Positions 17,185-26,061 of a stretch of 55,565 nucleotides of DNA are shown here, in pieces. Made by a program: the position numbers and the translations under genes. The stretch comes from Butyricicoccus pullicaecorum DSM 23266 (GTDB taxonomy: Bacteria; Bacillota; Clostridia; Oscillospirales; Butyricicoccaceae). The notes under the pieces were generated by a model. The model was not told the origin of the DNA, searched no databases, and saw nothing but the letters and a program-made list of their open reading frames with translations. Position 1 is the stretch's first letter. Each line of letters opens with the position of its first letter. Location of the stretch: contig NZ_FUXW01000014.1 of the NCBI RefSeq assembly GCF_900167005.1, forward strand, positions 1 through 55,565, written 5' to 3'.

Positions 17185-19071
17185 TCACTCAATCTGTGCC
17201 GCCAGTTCTTCCCACTGTGCCATCTTGTCCATGAGCTGTGCCTCAGCGTCGTCGCGCTCGTGCATCAGCTCCATGAGCTTACCGGCATCCGCGCCGCACG
17301 CAGCCATCTCGTTCTCGAGAGCGCTCATGCGCTCCTCGAGCTGGGAGATTTCGCGCTCGAGCACGGCGACCTTCTTCGCGATGTTCTTGGTACCGCCCTT
17401 GGGCTTGGGTTTCTCCTGTTTTTCGGCCTTTTTGGGGGTCTCGACCACGGTAGACGCGGCCTGTTCGGCCTTTTGGCGTTCGCGGTAGGCCAGAAACGCC
17501 TCGTAATTGCCGGTAAAGTCGGTATATGTACCGTTTTCCAGGTAAATGATGCGGGTGGCGAAGCGGGAGACGAAATAGCGGTCGTGGCTGACGAAGAGCA
17601 GCGTGCCGGTGAACGCCTCGACGGCTTCCTCAATCCATTCGCGGCTCATGAGGTCTAGGTGGTTGGTGGGCTCGTCGAGTACGAGCATGTTGAGCGGGTC
17701 GTACATCAGCTCGCACAGGCGCAGACGGCTTTTTTCGCCGCCCGACAGCGTGCGCACGATCTTGAGCTGATCTTCGCCCGAGAAGCGGAACGCGCCCAGA
17801 CGGTTGCGGGCGGTCTGCATGGTGACATTTTTGTCGTAGATGAGGGTGTCGATCAGGTTTCTGCCCTCGTTTGCGAAGTGCACCTGCTGGGGCAGGTAGG
17901 CCGGGCGCAGTCCCTGACCCTTTTTGATGACGCCCTCGTCGGCGGTCTCGTCGCCCAAGATGATGCGCAGCAGGGTGGTTTTGCCCGCGCCGTTGTCGCC
18001 CAGAATGGCGACGCGCTCGCCGTTGTGTACGTTGAATGTTACGTCCTGTAATATTCTACGTCCATCATAACTTTTTGTAATACCTCGAACCTTGAGCACG
18101 TCCTCGGTCTCGTAGTTGGGGTCACCGAAGGAGACCGACATTTTCTTGTCCTTCTTGGGTCGATCGGTGACCTTCATGCGTGCGATGCGCTTTTCGATGG
18201 ACGCGGCACGCTTGGCCAGCTTTTCGGTGCCGTGCTCGTGCATCTTGCGTGCGGTGGTTTCCAGACGCTTGAGCTCGGCCATCTGGTTTTCGTGCTCGGC
18301 CATGCGCTGTTCGTAGCGGCGCTCGCGCTCCTCCGCATAATAGGAGTAGGAGCCAGCGTAGAACTCGCAGGTGGTGTCGTGGATTTCAATGATGCGGTCA
18401 CAGCACTGGTCGAGGAAATAGCGGTCATGGGAGACGGTGACGACCGTGCCCGTGTACGTTTCCAGATAATCGCCCAGCCAGCGCACCGCGTCGAGGTCTA
18501 AGTGGTTGGTCGGCTCGTCGAGCAGCAGAATATCGGTCTGCTCGAGGATGATGCGCGCCAGATTGACGCGAGTCTTTTCGCCGCCGGACAGCTGGGAAAA
18601 GAGCTGCGTGCGCTGTGCGCGCGGGATTTCCAGACCGTTGCACACCTTATCGACCTCAAAATCGTGGTCGTAACCGCCGAGCGCGTCCAGTTTCTGCTGG
18701 AGCGCACCGTAGCGGTGCAGCAAGCTGTCGTTGTCGGGGTGCTGCTCCATCTGGGCTTCCAGCTCGTCCATCGCGGCGCGTACCTCGTGCGCACGGGCAA
18801 AGGCGGTGCGCAGGACGTCCTCGACGGTGGCGGCGGGATCGTAGACCGGCATCTGGTCGATGACACCGACCGTGCGGCCTGCGCCGATGGAGACGTGACC
18901 GTCGTCGTAGGGCAGACGGCCGGCGATGATGTGCAGGAGCGTGGTCTTGCCCGCACCGTTCGGCCCTAAGATGGCGACTTTCTCACCCGGCTGGATGTCG
19001 AAATTGAGACCGGACAGGATGAGGCGATCGCCGTAGTATTTTGTCAGATTTTGTATGGTAATATCAGCCAA
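17185..19071 (-). CDS. ABC-F family ribosome-associated ATPase
   Basis: A 628-residue soluble protein with two ABC ATPase domains and no membrane segments. Walker A motifs are GPNGAGKTTLLH (about 36-47) and GDNGAGKTTLLR (about 358-369), and signatures LSGGEKTRVNLA and LSGGEKSRLRL precede LLLDEPTNHLDL and LVLDEPTNHLDL. The linker between domains is charged and helical, and the C-terminus (about 540-628) is a Lys/Glu-rich coiled coil ending with the divergent helix typical of Uup/YdiF-like proteins. ABC-F factors act on the ribosomal E site to relieve stalling; some give antibiotic resistance, but no subgroup call is possible here. Confidence 0.92.
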   Translation of the reverse strand: MADITIQNLTKYYGDRLILSGLNFDIQPGEKVAILGPNGAGKTTLLHIIAGRLPYDDGHVSIGAGRTVGVIDQMPVYDPAATVEDVLRTAFARAHEVRAAMDELEAQMEQHPDNDSLLHRYGALQQKLDALGGYDHDFEVDKVCNGLEIPRAQRTQLFSQLSGGEKTRVNLARIILEQTDILLLDEPTNHLDLDAVRWLGDYLETYTGTVVTVSHDRYFLDQCCDRIIEIHDTTCEFYAGSYSYYAEERERRYEQRMAEHENQMAELKRLETTARKMHEHGTEKLAKRAASIEKRIARMKVTDRPKKDKKMSVSFGDPNYETEDVLKVRGITKSYDGRRILQDVTFNVHNGERVAILGDNGAGKTTLLRIILGDETADEGVIKKGQGLRPAYLPQQVHFANEGRNLIDTLIYDKNVTMQTARNRLGAFRFSGEDQLKIVRTLSGGEKSRLRLCELMYDPLNMLVLDEPTNHLDLMSREWIEEAVEAFTGTLLFVSHDRYFVSRFATRIIYLENGTYTDFTGNYEAFLAYRERQKAEQAASTVVETPKKAEKQEKPKPKGGTKNIAKKVAVLEREISQLEERMSALENEMAACGADAGKLMELMHERDDAEAQLMDKMAQWEELAAQIE

Positions 19072-19110
19072 AAGCAGTTCCCTCCAAAGGAAAGAATAGA
19101 AAAAACCTGA

Positions 19111-19135
19111 AAAAAGGGCCGAGACAGGCCCTTTT
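19111..19135 (-). terminator. Intrinsic terminator (leftward)
   Basis: On the - strand GGGCC-TGTCTC-GGCCC followed by TTTTTT. It lies 27 nt after the stop of the GDPD-like gene and before the ABC-F gene, separating the two. Confidence 0.7.
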
Positions 19136-19161
19136 GGTTCAGTGGTTGGCGGAGAACGGGG

Positions 19162-20067
19162 TTAGTGCTTGTCCTCGCTGACCGGAGCCTCTTCGGTGGG
19201 CTCAAGAGCAGCTTCAGATGCCTCTGTCGTCTCTTCTGTCTCCTCTGCGTCGTGCTCCGCATCGGGAGCCTCGTCTTCTTCCGCCGTTTTTGTCTGATTG
19301 TCCTGCGCATCGAAGGGCACGAATTCGGTGCCGGCATCCGAGAACGGGACGAAGATCTCCTGTTCGGGTTCGGACGCGGTGAGCAGGGGTGCGGCCAGAT
19401 CGGGCCGGCTGGTCTCGATGAAGTTGACCCCGTAGGACAGCATGCGGCGCAGCTCGTCCGGGTCACTCGAATCGGTGGAGGCCAGGAACAGACCGCAGCG
19501 CAGCGCCTCATTGCATAAGGGTTCGGTCAGAGCGTCGGGCGTACCGCGCACGCCGAACAGACGGAGGTTCTGCACCTCGCGCACGAAGGCGATGGGGTCT
19601 TCGGGGGCAGACTGGATGTCGGCCATGATCTGCAGATCGGGATAGCGTGCCGCAAGGCGGCCGGCATCGTACAGGGACAGACCGCAGAAGTAGGCGTTGT
19701 CGACGTACTCGGAGTACTTGAGCGACACGCGCACCTGCGCCGCGGCCTGATGGTGGTGCAGCTCGATGCCCAGTCCGCCGCCGGCGGCCTTGGCCAGTTC
19801 GAGCGCCTGACCGAAGGATACGATCTTGGGGTAGGCGCGGCGGAGGTCTTCGAAGGTGTGGTCACAGGTCGTCAGCGTGGCCTGTGCCGAATGGTAGCAC
19901 CCTTCAGCGCAGACCAGGGTGATGCCGTCCTTGGTCGTGTCCACGGGGAGGACGCAGCCGCGTGCACCTGCGGCCGTGCCTGCCATAATGGCTTCCAGGC
20001 TGCACGGCTCGAGACCCATTGCGCCGGGTGCGGACAGGATAAAAGAATCACGGTTGGAATAACGCAT
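19162..20067 (-). CDS. Degenerate glycerophosphodiester phosphodiesterase-fold protein
   Basis: A 301-residue protein whose layout follows the GDPD TIM barrel: LEPCSLEAIMAGTAAGARGC aligns with the PENTLAAF..GAD region, a VDTTKDGITLV strand-turn follows, and the end carries STDSSDPDELRRMLSYGVNF and the ITNRPD-like IETSRPDL. Catalytic residues are missing: the HRG motif reads APG, PEN reads EPC, the ELDV metal site reads VLPVD and the HD motif is absent. A Glu/Ala/Thr-rich acidic tail covers about residues 240-301. It is probably a non-catalytic binding or scaffold protein (inference). It lies 33 nt downstream of the cyclophilin gene in the same direction. Confidence 0.65.
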   Translation of the reverse strand: MRYSNRDSFILSAPGAMGLEPCSLEAIMAGTAAGARGCVLPVDTTKDGITLVCAEGCYHSAQATLTTCDHTFEDLRRAYPKIVSFGQALELAKAAGGGLGIELHHHQAAAQVRVSLKYSEYVDNAYFCGLSLYDAGRLAARYPDLQIMADIQSAPEDPIAFVREVQNLRLFGVRGTPDALTEPLCNEALRCGLFLASTDSSDPDELRRMLSYGVNFIETSRPDLAAPLLTASEPEQEIFVPFSDAGTEFVPFDAQDNQTKTAEEDEAPDAEHDAEETEETTEASEAALEPTEEAPVSEDKH

Positions 20068-20100
20068 GGCGGTTCCTCTCAGTCAGACGGATGGGTCAGA

Positions 20101-20619
20101 TCAGACGGTTTCGGGAGCGGGGTAGGTCTCGCCGAAGGTGTCGACGGTGACAGAGACCATCTTCTGCTCTGCACGGGGACGGTCATGCCAGTCGCGGGGG
20201 GTGTTGACGATCTCGTCGGCAACGTCCATGCCCTCGATGACCATGCCGAAGGATGCGTACTGACCGTCCAGGTGGGGTGCATCGGAAGTCATAATAAAGA
20301 ACTGGGAGCCAGCGGAATCGGGGTCCATGGTGCGCGCCATCGACAGCACGCCGCGGGTGTGTGCCAGATCGTTCTGGAAGCCGTTTGCAGTGAACTCACC
20401 GCGGATGCAGTAGTCGGGGCCGCCCATGCCGGTGCCTTCGGGGTCACCGCCCTGGATCATAAAGCCGGGGATGACGCGGTGGAAGATGGTACCGTTATAG
20501 AAGCCCTGCTGTGCCAGAGAGATGAAGTTGCGTACGGTGTTGGGAGCGACTTCGGGGTACAGCTCGGCGACGATCTTTGCGCCGGACTCCATTTCAATCG
20601 TAATCATCGGGTTCTTCAT
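20101..20619 (-). CDS. Peptidyl-prolyl cis-trans isomerase, cyclophilin type
   Basis: A 172-residue single-domain cyclophilin with no signal peptide, hence cytosolic; it catalyses prolyl isomerisation. Motifs include NFISLAQQGFYNGTIFHRV (with the catalytic FHR), FMIQGGDPEGTGMGGP and GVLSMAR..SAGSQFFI. The frame opens at 20634, but GGAG is properly spaced only from the ATG at 20619 (MKNPMITIEM), so that start is used. Its 5' region faces the divergent glycosyltransferase promoter. It probably heads a two-gene transcript with the GDPD-like gene. Confidence 0.94.
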   Translation of the reverse strand: MKNPMITIEMESGAKIVAELYPEVAPNTVRNFISLAQQGFYNGTIFHRVIPGFMIQGGDPEGTGMGGPDYCIRGEFTANGFQNDLAHTRGVLSMARTMDPDSAGSQFFIMTSDAPHLDGQYASFGMVIEGMDVADEIVNTPRDWHDRPRAEQKMVSVTVDTFGETYPAPETV

Positions 20620-20794
20620 AGTAAAACACTCCATTTCGTGTATTTTGCTGCGTTTCTTCTATTGTAGCAAAGACGCCGGGGTTATACAAGGCGTAACGTG
20701 TTAAATTTCAGTAGCCGCAATCGGGTTGCTTTGACCAGACTTTACATATTTCTTACAATTTGATTACGATTCTCTTAAAATTTGCAAAAGGTGA

Positions 20795-20823
20795 TTGACA
20801 GGGACGGTCGGATGTGGTATTTT
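20795..20823 (+). promoter_or_regulatory. Sigma-A promoter of the glycosyltransferase gene
   Basis: TTGACA at 20795-20800, a 17-nt spacer, then TATTTT at 20818-20823. Transcription would begin near 20830, about 70 nt before the ATG at 20899. Confidence 0.65.
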
Positions 20824-20898
20824 AACTGTACTAACACGGCTAATACAGTAATACAGAAAAGAAAAAAAGGATACGAAAGAAAAGGAAGTGATGGATTC

Positions 20899-22188
20899 AT
20901 GTTTGCAATCCCGTGGCTCAAAGCAGGAATTTTTTTCATCAGTATCATCTCGGTACTGTATCTGGTGTACTTTGCACTCTACCTCCCCTATGCGCTGCGT
21001 CCGGCGCGCAAGTGGGCTAAGCAGGCACCGCGCTGCCGGTTTGCCGTACTGGTCGCCGCACGCAACGAGCAGGCGGTTATCGGCAATCTGGTCGAGACGC
21101 TCATGGCGCAAGATTACCCCAAGGAACTGTATGACGTGATCGTCATCCCGAATAATTGCACCGACGACACCGCAGGCGAAGCGCACCGCGCTGGCGCACT
21201 GATTATGGAGTGCACCGAGCCGGTGCGCACCAAGGGCGACGCACTGCGTCAGATCATTGATAAGCTGATGCAGCAGGATCGCTACGACGCAATCTGCGTC
21301 TTTGACGCGGATAATCTGGTAGACCCGGGCTTCCTCGCAGGCATGAATGACGCATGGTGCGCAGGCGTGCCGGCAGGTCAGGGCTATCGTGATAGTAAGA
21401 ACCCGCAGGACAGCATGATCTCTGCCTGCTACTCCATCTACTACTGGATGGTCAACCGCCTGTTCAGCCAGACCCGTGCCCATGTCGGCCTGTCCGCTGT
21501 GGTCAACGGCTCGGGCTTCATGGTATCCATGGATTGGCTGCGCCGCCACGACGGCTGGCACACCGTCACCCTGACCGAGGACATCGAGTTCACCACCCAG
21601 TGCATCCTGGGCGGCGAGCGGGTGGCATGGGTGCCCGAGGCAAAGACCTACGACGAGCAGCCCCTCACCTTCGCACAGTCGTGGAGACAGCGCTGCCGCT
21701 GGTCGGTCGGCCTCATCCAGTGCCTGCGCGTGTACGGCCCGCGCCTCATCCGTGATCGCAACTGCGCAAATGGTCAGCTGCATGCCCGGCTGGATCAGAT
21801 CCTGTTCCTCTTCGCACCGCTGTTCCAGCTTATGTACCTCATCTCGCTCGCAATGACCGGCATTCTGGGCGCATTGCAGATTCACTACGCGGTTGCTCCG
21901 TATAGTGACGTGCTCTATGAGCCCCTCATGTCGCTTGCAATGTCCTTTGTCGGCACCGTCGTTCTGGCAATGGCTGTCATCGTCCTCGAACGGAAACCCC
22001 TGCTGAATATGGGTAAGGGCGTTCTGGGCTATTGGCTGTTCGTCATGAGCTGGATTCCGATTAACATTGTGGCGCTGTGCAATCCGAATCTGGAGTGGAA
22101 GGCAATCCCGCATACGCGCAGCCTCCGCATGGATCAGATGAAGGATACGGGCGCGATGAAGGGCGTGAAGATGGAGAAGAGCCGCTAA
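20899..22188 (+). CDS. Membrane glycosyltransferase family 2 (processive type)
   Basis: A 429-residue inner-membrane enzyme. One N-terminal TM helix (about 5-28) is followed by a GT-A domain with FAVLVAARNEQAV, the donor/metal motif DAD (VFDADNLVD), the acceptor-side TED (TLTEDIEF) and the processive QxxRW signature as QRCRW, then three C-terminal TM helices. This is the arrangement of hyaluronan/cellulose/PGA synthase-like enzymes that build and export a polysaccharide or glycolipid; the product is unknown. The frame opens upstream, but AAAGGAAG at 20881-20888 points to the ATG at 20899. Array R6 starts 10 nt after the stop. Confidence 0.9.
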   Translation: MFAIPWLKAGIFFISIISVLYLVYFALYLPYALRPARKWAKQAPRCRFAVLVAARNEQAVIGNLVETLMAQDYPKELYDVIVIPNNCTDDTAGEAHRAGALIMECTEPVRTKGDALRQIIDKLMQQDRYDAICVFDADNLVDPGFLAGMNDAWCAGVPAGQGYRDSKNPQDSMISACYSIYYWMVNRLFSQTRAHVGLSAVVNGSGFMVSMDWLRRHDGWHTVTLTEDIEFTTQCILGGERVAWVPEAKTYDEQPLTFAQSWRQRCRWSVGLIQCLRVYGPRLIRDRNCANGQLHARLDQILFLFAPLFQLMYLISLAMTGILGALQIHYAVAPYSDVLYEPLMSLAMSFVGTVVLAMAVIVLERKPLLNMGKGVLGYWLFVMSWIPINIVALCNPNLEWKAIPHTRSLRMDQMKDTGAMKGVKMEKSR

Positions 22189-22198
22189 AGCGATTAAC

Positions 22199-22571
22199 CA
22201 CCGCACCCCTAATTGAAGTTTTCGCTCAAGCCTTTTTCAAAAGGCTTGCGGGTTCTCAGGGCAGCGCCCTGAGCCGGACTCCGCAGATGGCGGAACTCCC
22301 CTTTTGATTTTCGCCTTGCGAAAATCAACAAAAAAGAAAAAATAATCGCTCGCCGCAGCGAGCGAAAGACTTCGCGCACAAAGTGCGCTCATAAGAAAGA
22401 CCACCCGGAACGGGTGGTCTTTCTCTTTTGTTTGTTTGGGTTGATTCCCGGGTCGGACACCGGGAATCAAAGGGGCGTTTCGAGCCTGCGGGCTCGACCA
22501 GGTTCCACCTGGACGGGCTCAAGGGACTCGTCCCTTGAGAATCCCGTTCTCGCCTGCGGGCGGGAATCAGA
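22199..22571 (+). repeat. Two-sided hairpin array R6 between convergent genes
   Basis: Starts CACCGCACCCCTAATTGAAG. It has CAAGCC/GGCTTG, CTCAGGGC/GCCCTGAG, a GGACTCCGCAGATGG word with an imperfect stem, GATTTTCGC/GCGAAAATC, CGCTCGCCGCAGCGAGCG (about 22347-22364) and GCGCAC/GTGCGC, then the terminator AGAAAGACCACCC/GGGTGGTCTTTCT (about 22395-22430) with a T-tract on the + strand. The right arm has GATTCCCGG..CCGGGAATC and an 85-nt block (22481-22565) identical to 41341-41425. The remaining 22572-22659 is AT-rich with nothing recognisable. Confidence 0.8.
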
Positions 22572-22659
22572 CGATTGCAACGCTTAAAAACAATGAAACT
22601 AAAACGGTTTATTTCACAAAACAATCACAATAATTTCACAAAAACAAATCTTGCCTATT

Positions 22660-23328
22660 TCACTCTTTTTCCGGCGGCAGGACGTGCTTTTGGATGCCCG
22701 ACCACGCCAGGAAACTAGCAATAAAGTTGGGAATCGCGCAGCCGACCAATAAAGTTGCCGGAATGGACAGCGGGAAGAACATGATTTCCAGCGCAATCAA
22801 TGCCAAAATCAGCAATGCGACCGGGAAACTGTAGTAAAACCGCAGCATAGCCAGCAAAATGGCGTCGCGGACGCAGTCCCAGAACGAGAGCGTGGTCGAG
22901 GTCAGCAGCGGATACAGATACAGCCAGACCATAGTCAGGATGAGCAGCGCAGCAAGCGTGACCAGCCAGATGATCGAGCCTGCCGGATAGAGCACCAATC
23001 CGAGCAGTCCGCCGCCGTACACGGGCGCCGTGATCAGACCAAGTACGGTTGAAGCCTTCCAGTTCTCGCGAAAACCACGCCAATAATCGTACCATACATC
23101 GTTCGGAATGTCGCGCACCATGCGCACGGTGACCTTGGTCATCGCACCCATGGCTGCACCGATGGTTACAATCGGGATGCAGGTCAGCAAAAACAGGACG
23201 TTGAGCTTGACCAGCGCCCAAAATTCACGGATAAAGATTTCAAAAAACAGTGCAAGACCGGTTTTCGGCGGGGCATCCTTGTCGATACCGGGGCCGGGTT
23301 TGACATAATTGGGGGTAAACAGACCCAT
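22660..23328 (-). CDS. DUF624 (YesL-type) membrane protein
   Basis: A 222-residue protein with about five TM helices. LNVLFLLTCIPIVTIG near residues 38-55 and DVWYDYWRGFRENWK near 80-95 are the recognisable DUF624 segments. Family members usually sit in carbohydrate ABC transporter operons (YesL beside YesMNOPQ), but their biochemical role is not established. Here it is a single leftward gene, separated from the sugar genes on either side, with GGAGAGAGACC before the start. It diverges from the GH4 cluster 410 nt to the right. It may assist the importer at 7.4-10.5 kb or another one elsewhere; that is inference. Confidence 0.85.
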   Translation of the reverse strand: MGLFTPNYVKPGPGIDKDAPPKTGLALFFEIFIREFWALVKLNVLFLLTCIPIVTIGAAMGAMTKVTVRMVRDIPNDVWYDYWRGFRENWKASTVLGLITAPVYGGGLLGLVLYPAGSIIWLVTLAALLILTMVWLYLYPLLTSTTLSFWDCVRDAILLAMLRFYYSFPVALLILALIALEIMFFPLSIPATLLVGCAIPNFIASFLAWSGIQKHVLPPEKE

Positions 23329-23738
23329 GCGGTCTCTCTCCTTTCAGCCGGTGTTTCCTCCATCTTAACACAGGGATGCGTGCGCGCGCAAGCCCGGAAG
23401 CAGGCCGTACATCGTGCACAAGATATTTTCGGAAAATGATTTATTTTTTGCACAAAACGAAAAAAATGTGTTATAATCAAAATGGAAAATTTCAAGCTGA
23501 CGAAAATGCCCATGCGTACGTGCAAAAAACACGTGCGAGCCGTGCGACGCGGGGGAAAAATGGCGTGTGTTTCCCGCTTTCCGGCTGCATTTCCGGCGCG
23601 TCCAAAAACAGAATGCTGCTTGTTTCGAAATCTAGAAACAAAAATTATCAGATTCGCCCATTGTACCGGCCTGCATCAGCTGGTATCCTGTAACATAGAA
23701 TAAATGTTTTCTGTAACACACAAGGAGGCACGAATCTT
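23329..23738. promoter_or_regulatory. Divergent control region upstream of the GH4 cluster
   Basis: Contains TTGCAC-N18-TATAAT (23448-23477), a second promoter TTGTAC-N17-TATCCT (23661-23689) about 50 nt before the GH4 start, and between them the inverted repeat TTGTTTC-N8-GAAACAA (23620-23641). The repeat is a plausible operator for the LacI-type regulator of the cluster (inference). A 73-codon open frame at 23482-23703 has Cys/Arg-rich, non-family-like content and no ribosome binding site; I do not call it a gene. Confidence 0.5.
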
Positions 23739-25097
23739 ATGAAGCTGACTGTTATTGGCGGCGGCGGCGTCCGCTCGATGTTCCTGGCAAAGAGTATCGC
23801 CCAGCGCGCCCGTGATCTGCATATTACCGAGCTTGTATTTATGGATACCGACGCGGAGAAGCTGCGCATCTATGGCGGACTTGCCCGCCATGTGGCGCGT
23901 ATGCTGAATGCCGATCTGACGTTCACCCTGACGACCGATGCCGATGAAGCGGTACGCGATGCCGATTATATCATCACGACCATCCGTGTCGGCGGCGACC
24001 ACACGCGCGTGCGCGACGAGCGCATCGCGCTCGATCTGGGCATTCTGGGTCAGGAAACCACCGGCGCTGCCGGTCTTTCGTTTGCCATGCGTTCGGTACC
24101 GGCTCTGGCTGGCTACTGCGAGCGCATCAAGCGCCTGTCCAAGCCCACGGTCAAGGTGTTTAACTTCACAAACCCCGCAGGCGTCGTCTCTCAGGCGCTG
24201 CGCGACATGGGCTACGACTTCACCTATGGTATCTGCGACGCACCGAGCGGCATGCTGCACCAGTTTGCCGATCTGTACGGCGTTTCCGCCGACCGCATCG
24301 TGGGCGAGTGCTATGGTCTGAACCACCTGTCCTACTTCCGCTCCATCCAGATCGACGGCAAGGAGATCATGCCCGAGCTGATCGCGCGTCCGGATGCTTA
24401 CGAAAAGACCGACCTGCGCTTCTTTGGGCTCGACCTGATCGAGCACATGGGCTGCGTGCTCAACGAGTACCTGTACTATTTCTATTACCGCGAGCAGGCT
24501 GTACAGAATATTCTGAACGCCGGTGTGACCCGCGGTGAGGTCATCGAGGACATCAACCGCAAGATGACCGCCGAGCTGTCCACGATGGACATTGACGGTG
24601 ATTTTGAGAGCTGCCTTGCATGCTTTGAGAAGTGGTACGGCAAGCGCGAGGATGCGTACATGGCAAACGAGACCGGCGTACGCCGCGACAAGCCGTGGAA
24701 GTTCGACGTATTCTCGCCCGACGCTGGCGGTTACGCAGGCGTTGCGCTGCGCTTCATCGAGCTGATCGAGTCGGGTAAGACCGGCAGCATGATTCTGTGC
24801 GCACCCAACCAGGGCGCGATCCCGGGTCTGGAAGACGACGACATCGTAGAGATCACCTGCGATATTTCGCGCGAGGGCGCAAAGCCGCATAAGGTAGAAA
24901 ATGCCGATCCGCGCGCACTGGAGCTCATCCGCCGCGTCAAGAGCTACGAGAGACTGGCAGCCAAGGCCATCGTTCACCGCGACCGTCAGGCTGCGATCGA
25001 TTGCCTGATGCTGCATCCGCTGGTCAACTCGTACTCGCTGGCGGTCAAGCTGGCAGACGCGTACTTTGAACTCAATGCACCGTTCCTCGGTGCATAA
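23739..25097 (+). CDS. Glycoside hydrolase family 4 (6-phospho-glycosidase type)
   Basis: A 452-residue NAD- and divalent-metal-dependent glycosidase of GH4, which cleaves through a redox-elimination mechanism in the cytosol. The dinucleotide-binding N-terminus reads VIGGGGVRS, followed by TTIRVGG, the NFTNPAGVVSQAL segment, the CDAPSG motif with the metal-ligand Cys, and GLNHLSYF with the metal-ligand His. GH4 includes 6-phospho-alpha/beta-glucosidases, alpha-galactosidases and glucuronidases; the subgroup cannot be fixed here. AAGGAGG precedes the ATG. It heads an operon with a PfkB kinase (14-nt gap) and a LacI regulator. Confidence 0.9.
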   Translation: MKLTVIGGGGVRSMFLAKSIAQRARDLHITELVFMDTDAEKLRIYGGLARHVARMLNADLTFTLTTDADEAVRDADYIITTIRVGGDHTRVRDERIALDLGILGQETTGAAGLSFAMRSVPALAGYCERIKRLSKPTVKVFNFTNPAGVVSQALRDMGYDFTYGICDAPSGMLHQFADLYGVSADRIVGECYGLNHLSYFRSIQIDGKEIMPELIARPDAYEKTDLRFFGLDLIEHMGCVLNEYLYYFYYREQAVQNILNAGVTRGEVIEDINRKMTAELSTMDIDGDFESCLACFEKWYGKREDAYMANETGVRRDKPWKFDVFSPDAGGYAGVALRFIELIESGKTGSMILCAPNQGAIPGLEDDDIVEITCDISREGAKPHKVENADPRALELIRRVKSYERLAAKAIVHRDRQAAIDCLMLHPLVNSYSLAVKLADAYFELNAPFLGA

Positions 25098-25111
25098 AAG
25101 GAGGGGCGTTT

Positions 25112-26014
25112 ATGTCTTTTGCCGCAGGCGCAGGCAGTATCAACGTCGATCTGCTGTTTGAGGGAATGCCGCGCATCCCGAACGAGGGCGAAGAGCTGTT
25201 TGCCCGTGGATTTTCGCTGCAAATGGGCGGCGGTGTCCCGGCGACCCTTCTGAACCTCTCCGGACTGGGCGTTCCTGTGCGCATTCTGACCGGACTGGGC
25301 GAGGATATGTTTTCCGAGTTTGCCCGCCGTAAGTTTGATGAATTTGGCGCTACGCCCTACAACCTGGCTGAGGGTGGCAGCGGGATTCCGCTCAACATCA
25401 CGGCCGCCATCCTGACTCCGAACGACCGTACGTTCGTCTCGTATACCGACGGCCTGGACGCAAGTGCAGACCGCGTGTATGAGGCAGCCAAGGGGGCAAA
25501 GGTCGTGGAGATGGGACGGGATTATCTGCCGGCCTACCGCAAGCTCAAATCCGAGGGTACGATTCTGGTGTTTGACACCGGATGGGACGACGATATGAGC
25601 CTTGACAGCTACCGGGAGTACCTGGAGCTGGCCGATTACTACACGCCGAACCAGAAGGAAGCATTGAAGATCACCGGGACGGACAATCCGTCGGACGCGG
25701 CCAAGGTGCTCGAGCAGTTTTTTGACCGCGTGATCGTCAAGCTGGACAAAGACGGCTGCCTGATTCGAGAGAATGGGCGCGAGCGCGTGATTGCGAACAT
25801 TCCGGTCGTTCATCGCGACTCGACCGGAGCGGGCGATGCGTTCCTGGCCGGACTGATGTACGGACTGTACCACGATTACAGCTTTGAGCAGAGCGTGCTG
25901 TTCGGCAACATCACGGGTGGAACGTGCGTGACGGCGGTGGGATGCCTGTCTGCGCGGCTGACCGAGTCCGAACTTCTGGAAAAATTCAAGCAATATCAAC
26001 ATTTGCTCGGGTGA
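25112..26014 (+). CDS. PfkB family carbohydrate kinase
   Basis: A 300-residue ribokinase-like kinase. It has the N-terminal AGAGSINVDLLFEGMP with the G-rich substrate region, the glycine pair in MGGGVPATLLNLSGLG, and the C-terminal catalytic signature DSTGAGDAFLAGLMYG containing the general base Asp and the anion hole GAGD. It should phosphorylate a sugar or sugar acid released by the neighbouring GH4 enzyme or imported freely. AAGGAGG lies 8-15 nt before the ATG, and the gene starts 14 nt after the GH4 stop. The LacI-type gene follows 47 nt downstream. Confidence 0.92.
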   Translation: MSFAAGAGSINVDLLFEGMPRIPNEGEELFARGFSLQMGGGVPATLLNLSGLGVPVRILTGLGEDMFSEFARRKFDEFGATPYNLAEGGSGIPLNITAAILTPNDRTFVSYTDGLDASADRVYEAAKGAKVVEMGRDYLPAYRKLKSEGTILVFDTGWDDDMSLDSYREYLELADYYTPNQKEALKITGTDNPSDAAKVLEQFFDRVIVKLDKDGCLIRENGRERVIANIPVVHRDSTGAGDAFLAGLMYGLYHDYSFEQSVLFGNITGGTCVTAVGCLSARLTESELLEKFKQYQHLLG

Positions 26015-26061
26015 TGCACCGGGCGCAGGATTTTAGAAAAGAGAAAGTTGGCATAAAGATT

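Noticed and set aside
23482-23703. 73-codon ORF upstream of GH4
   Set aside because: No ribosome binding site and it spans the proximal GH4 promoter and the inverted repeat; more likely a leader/control region.
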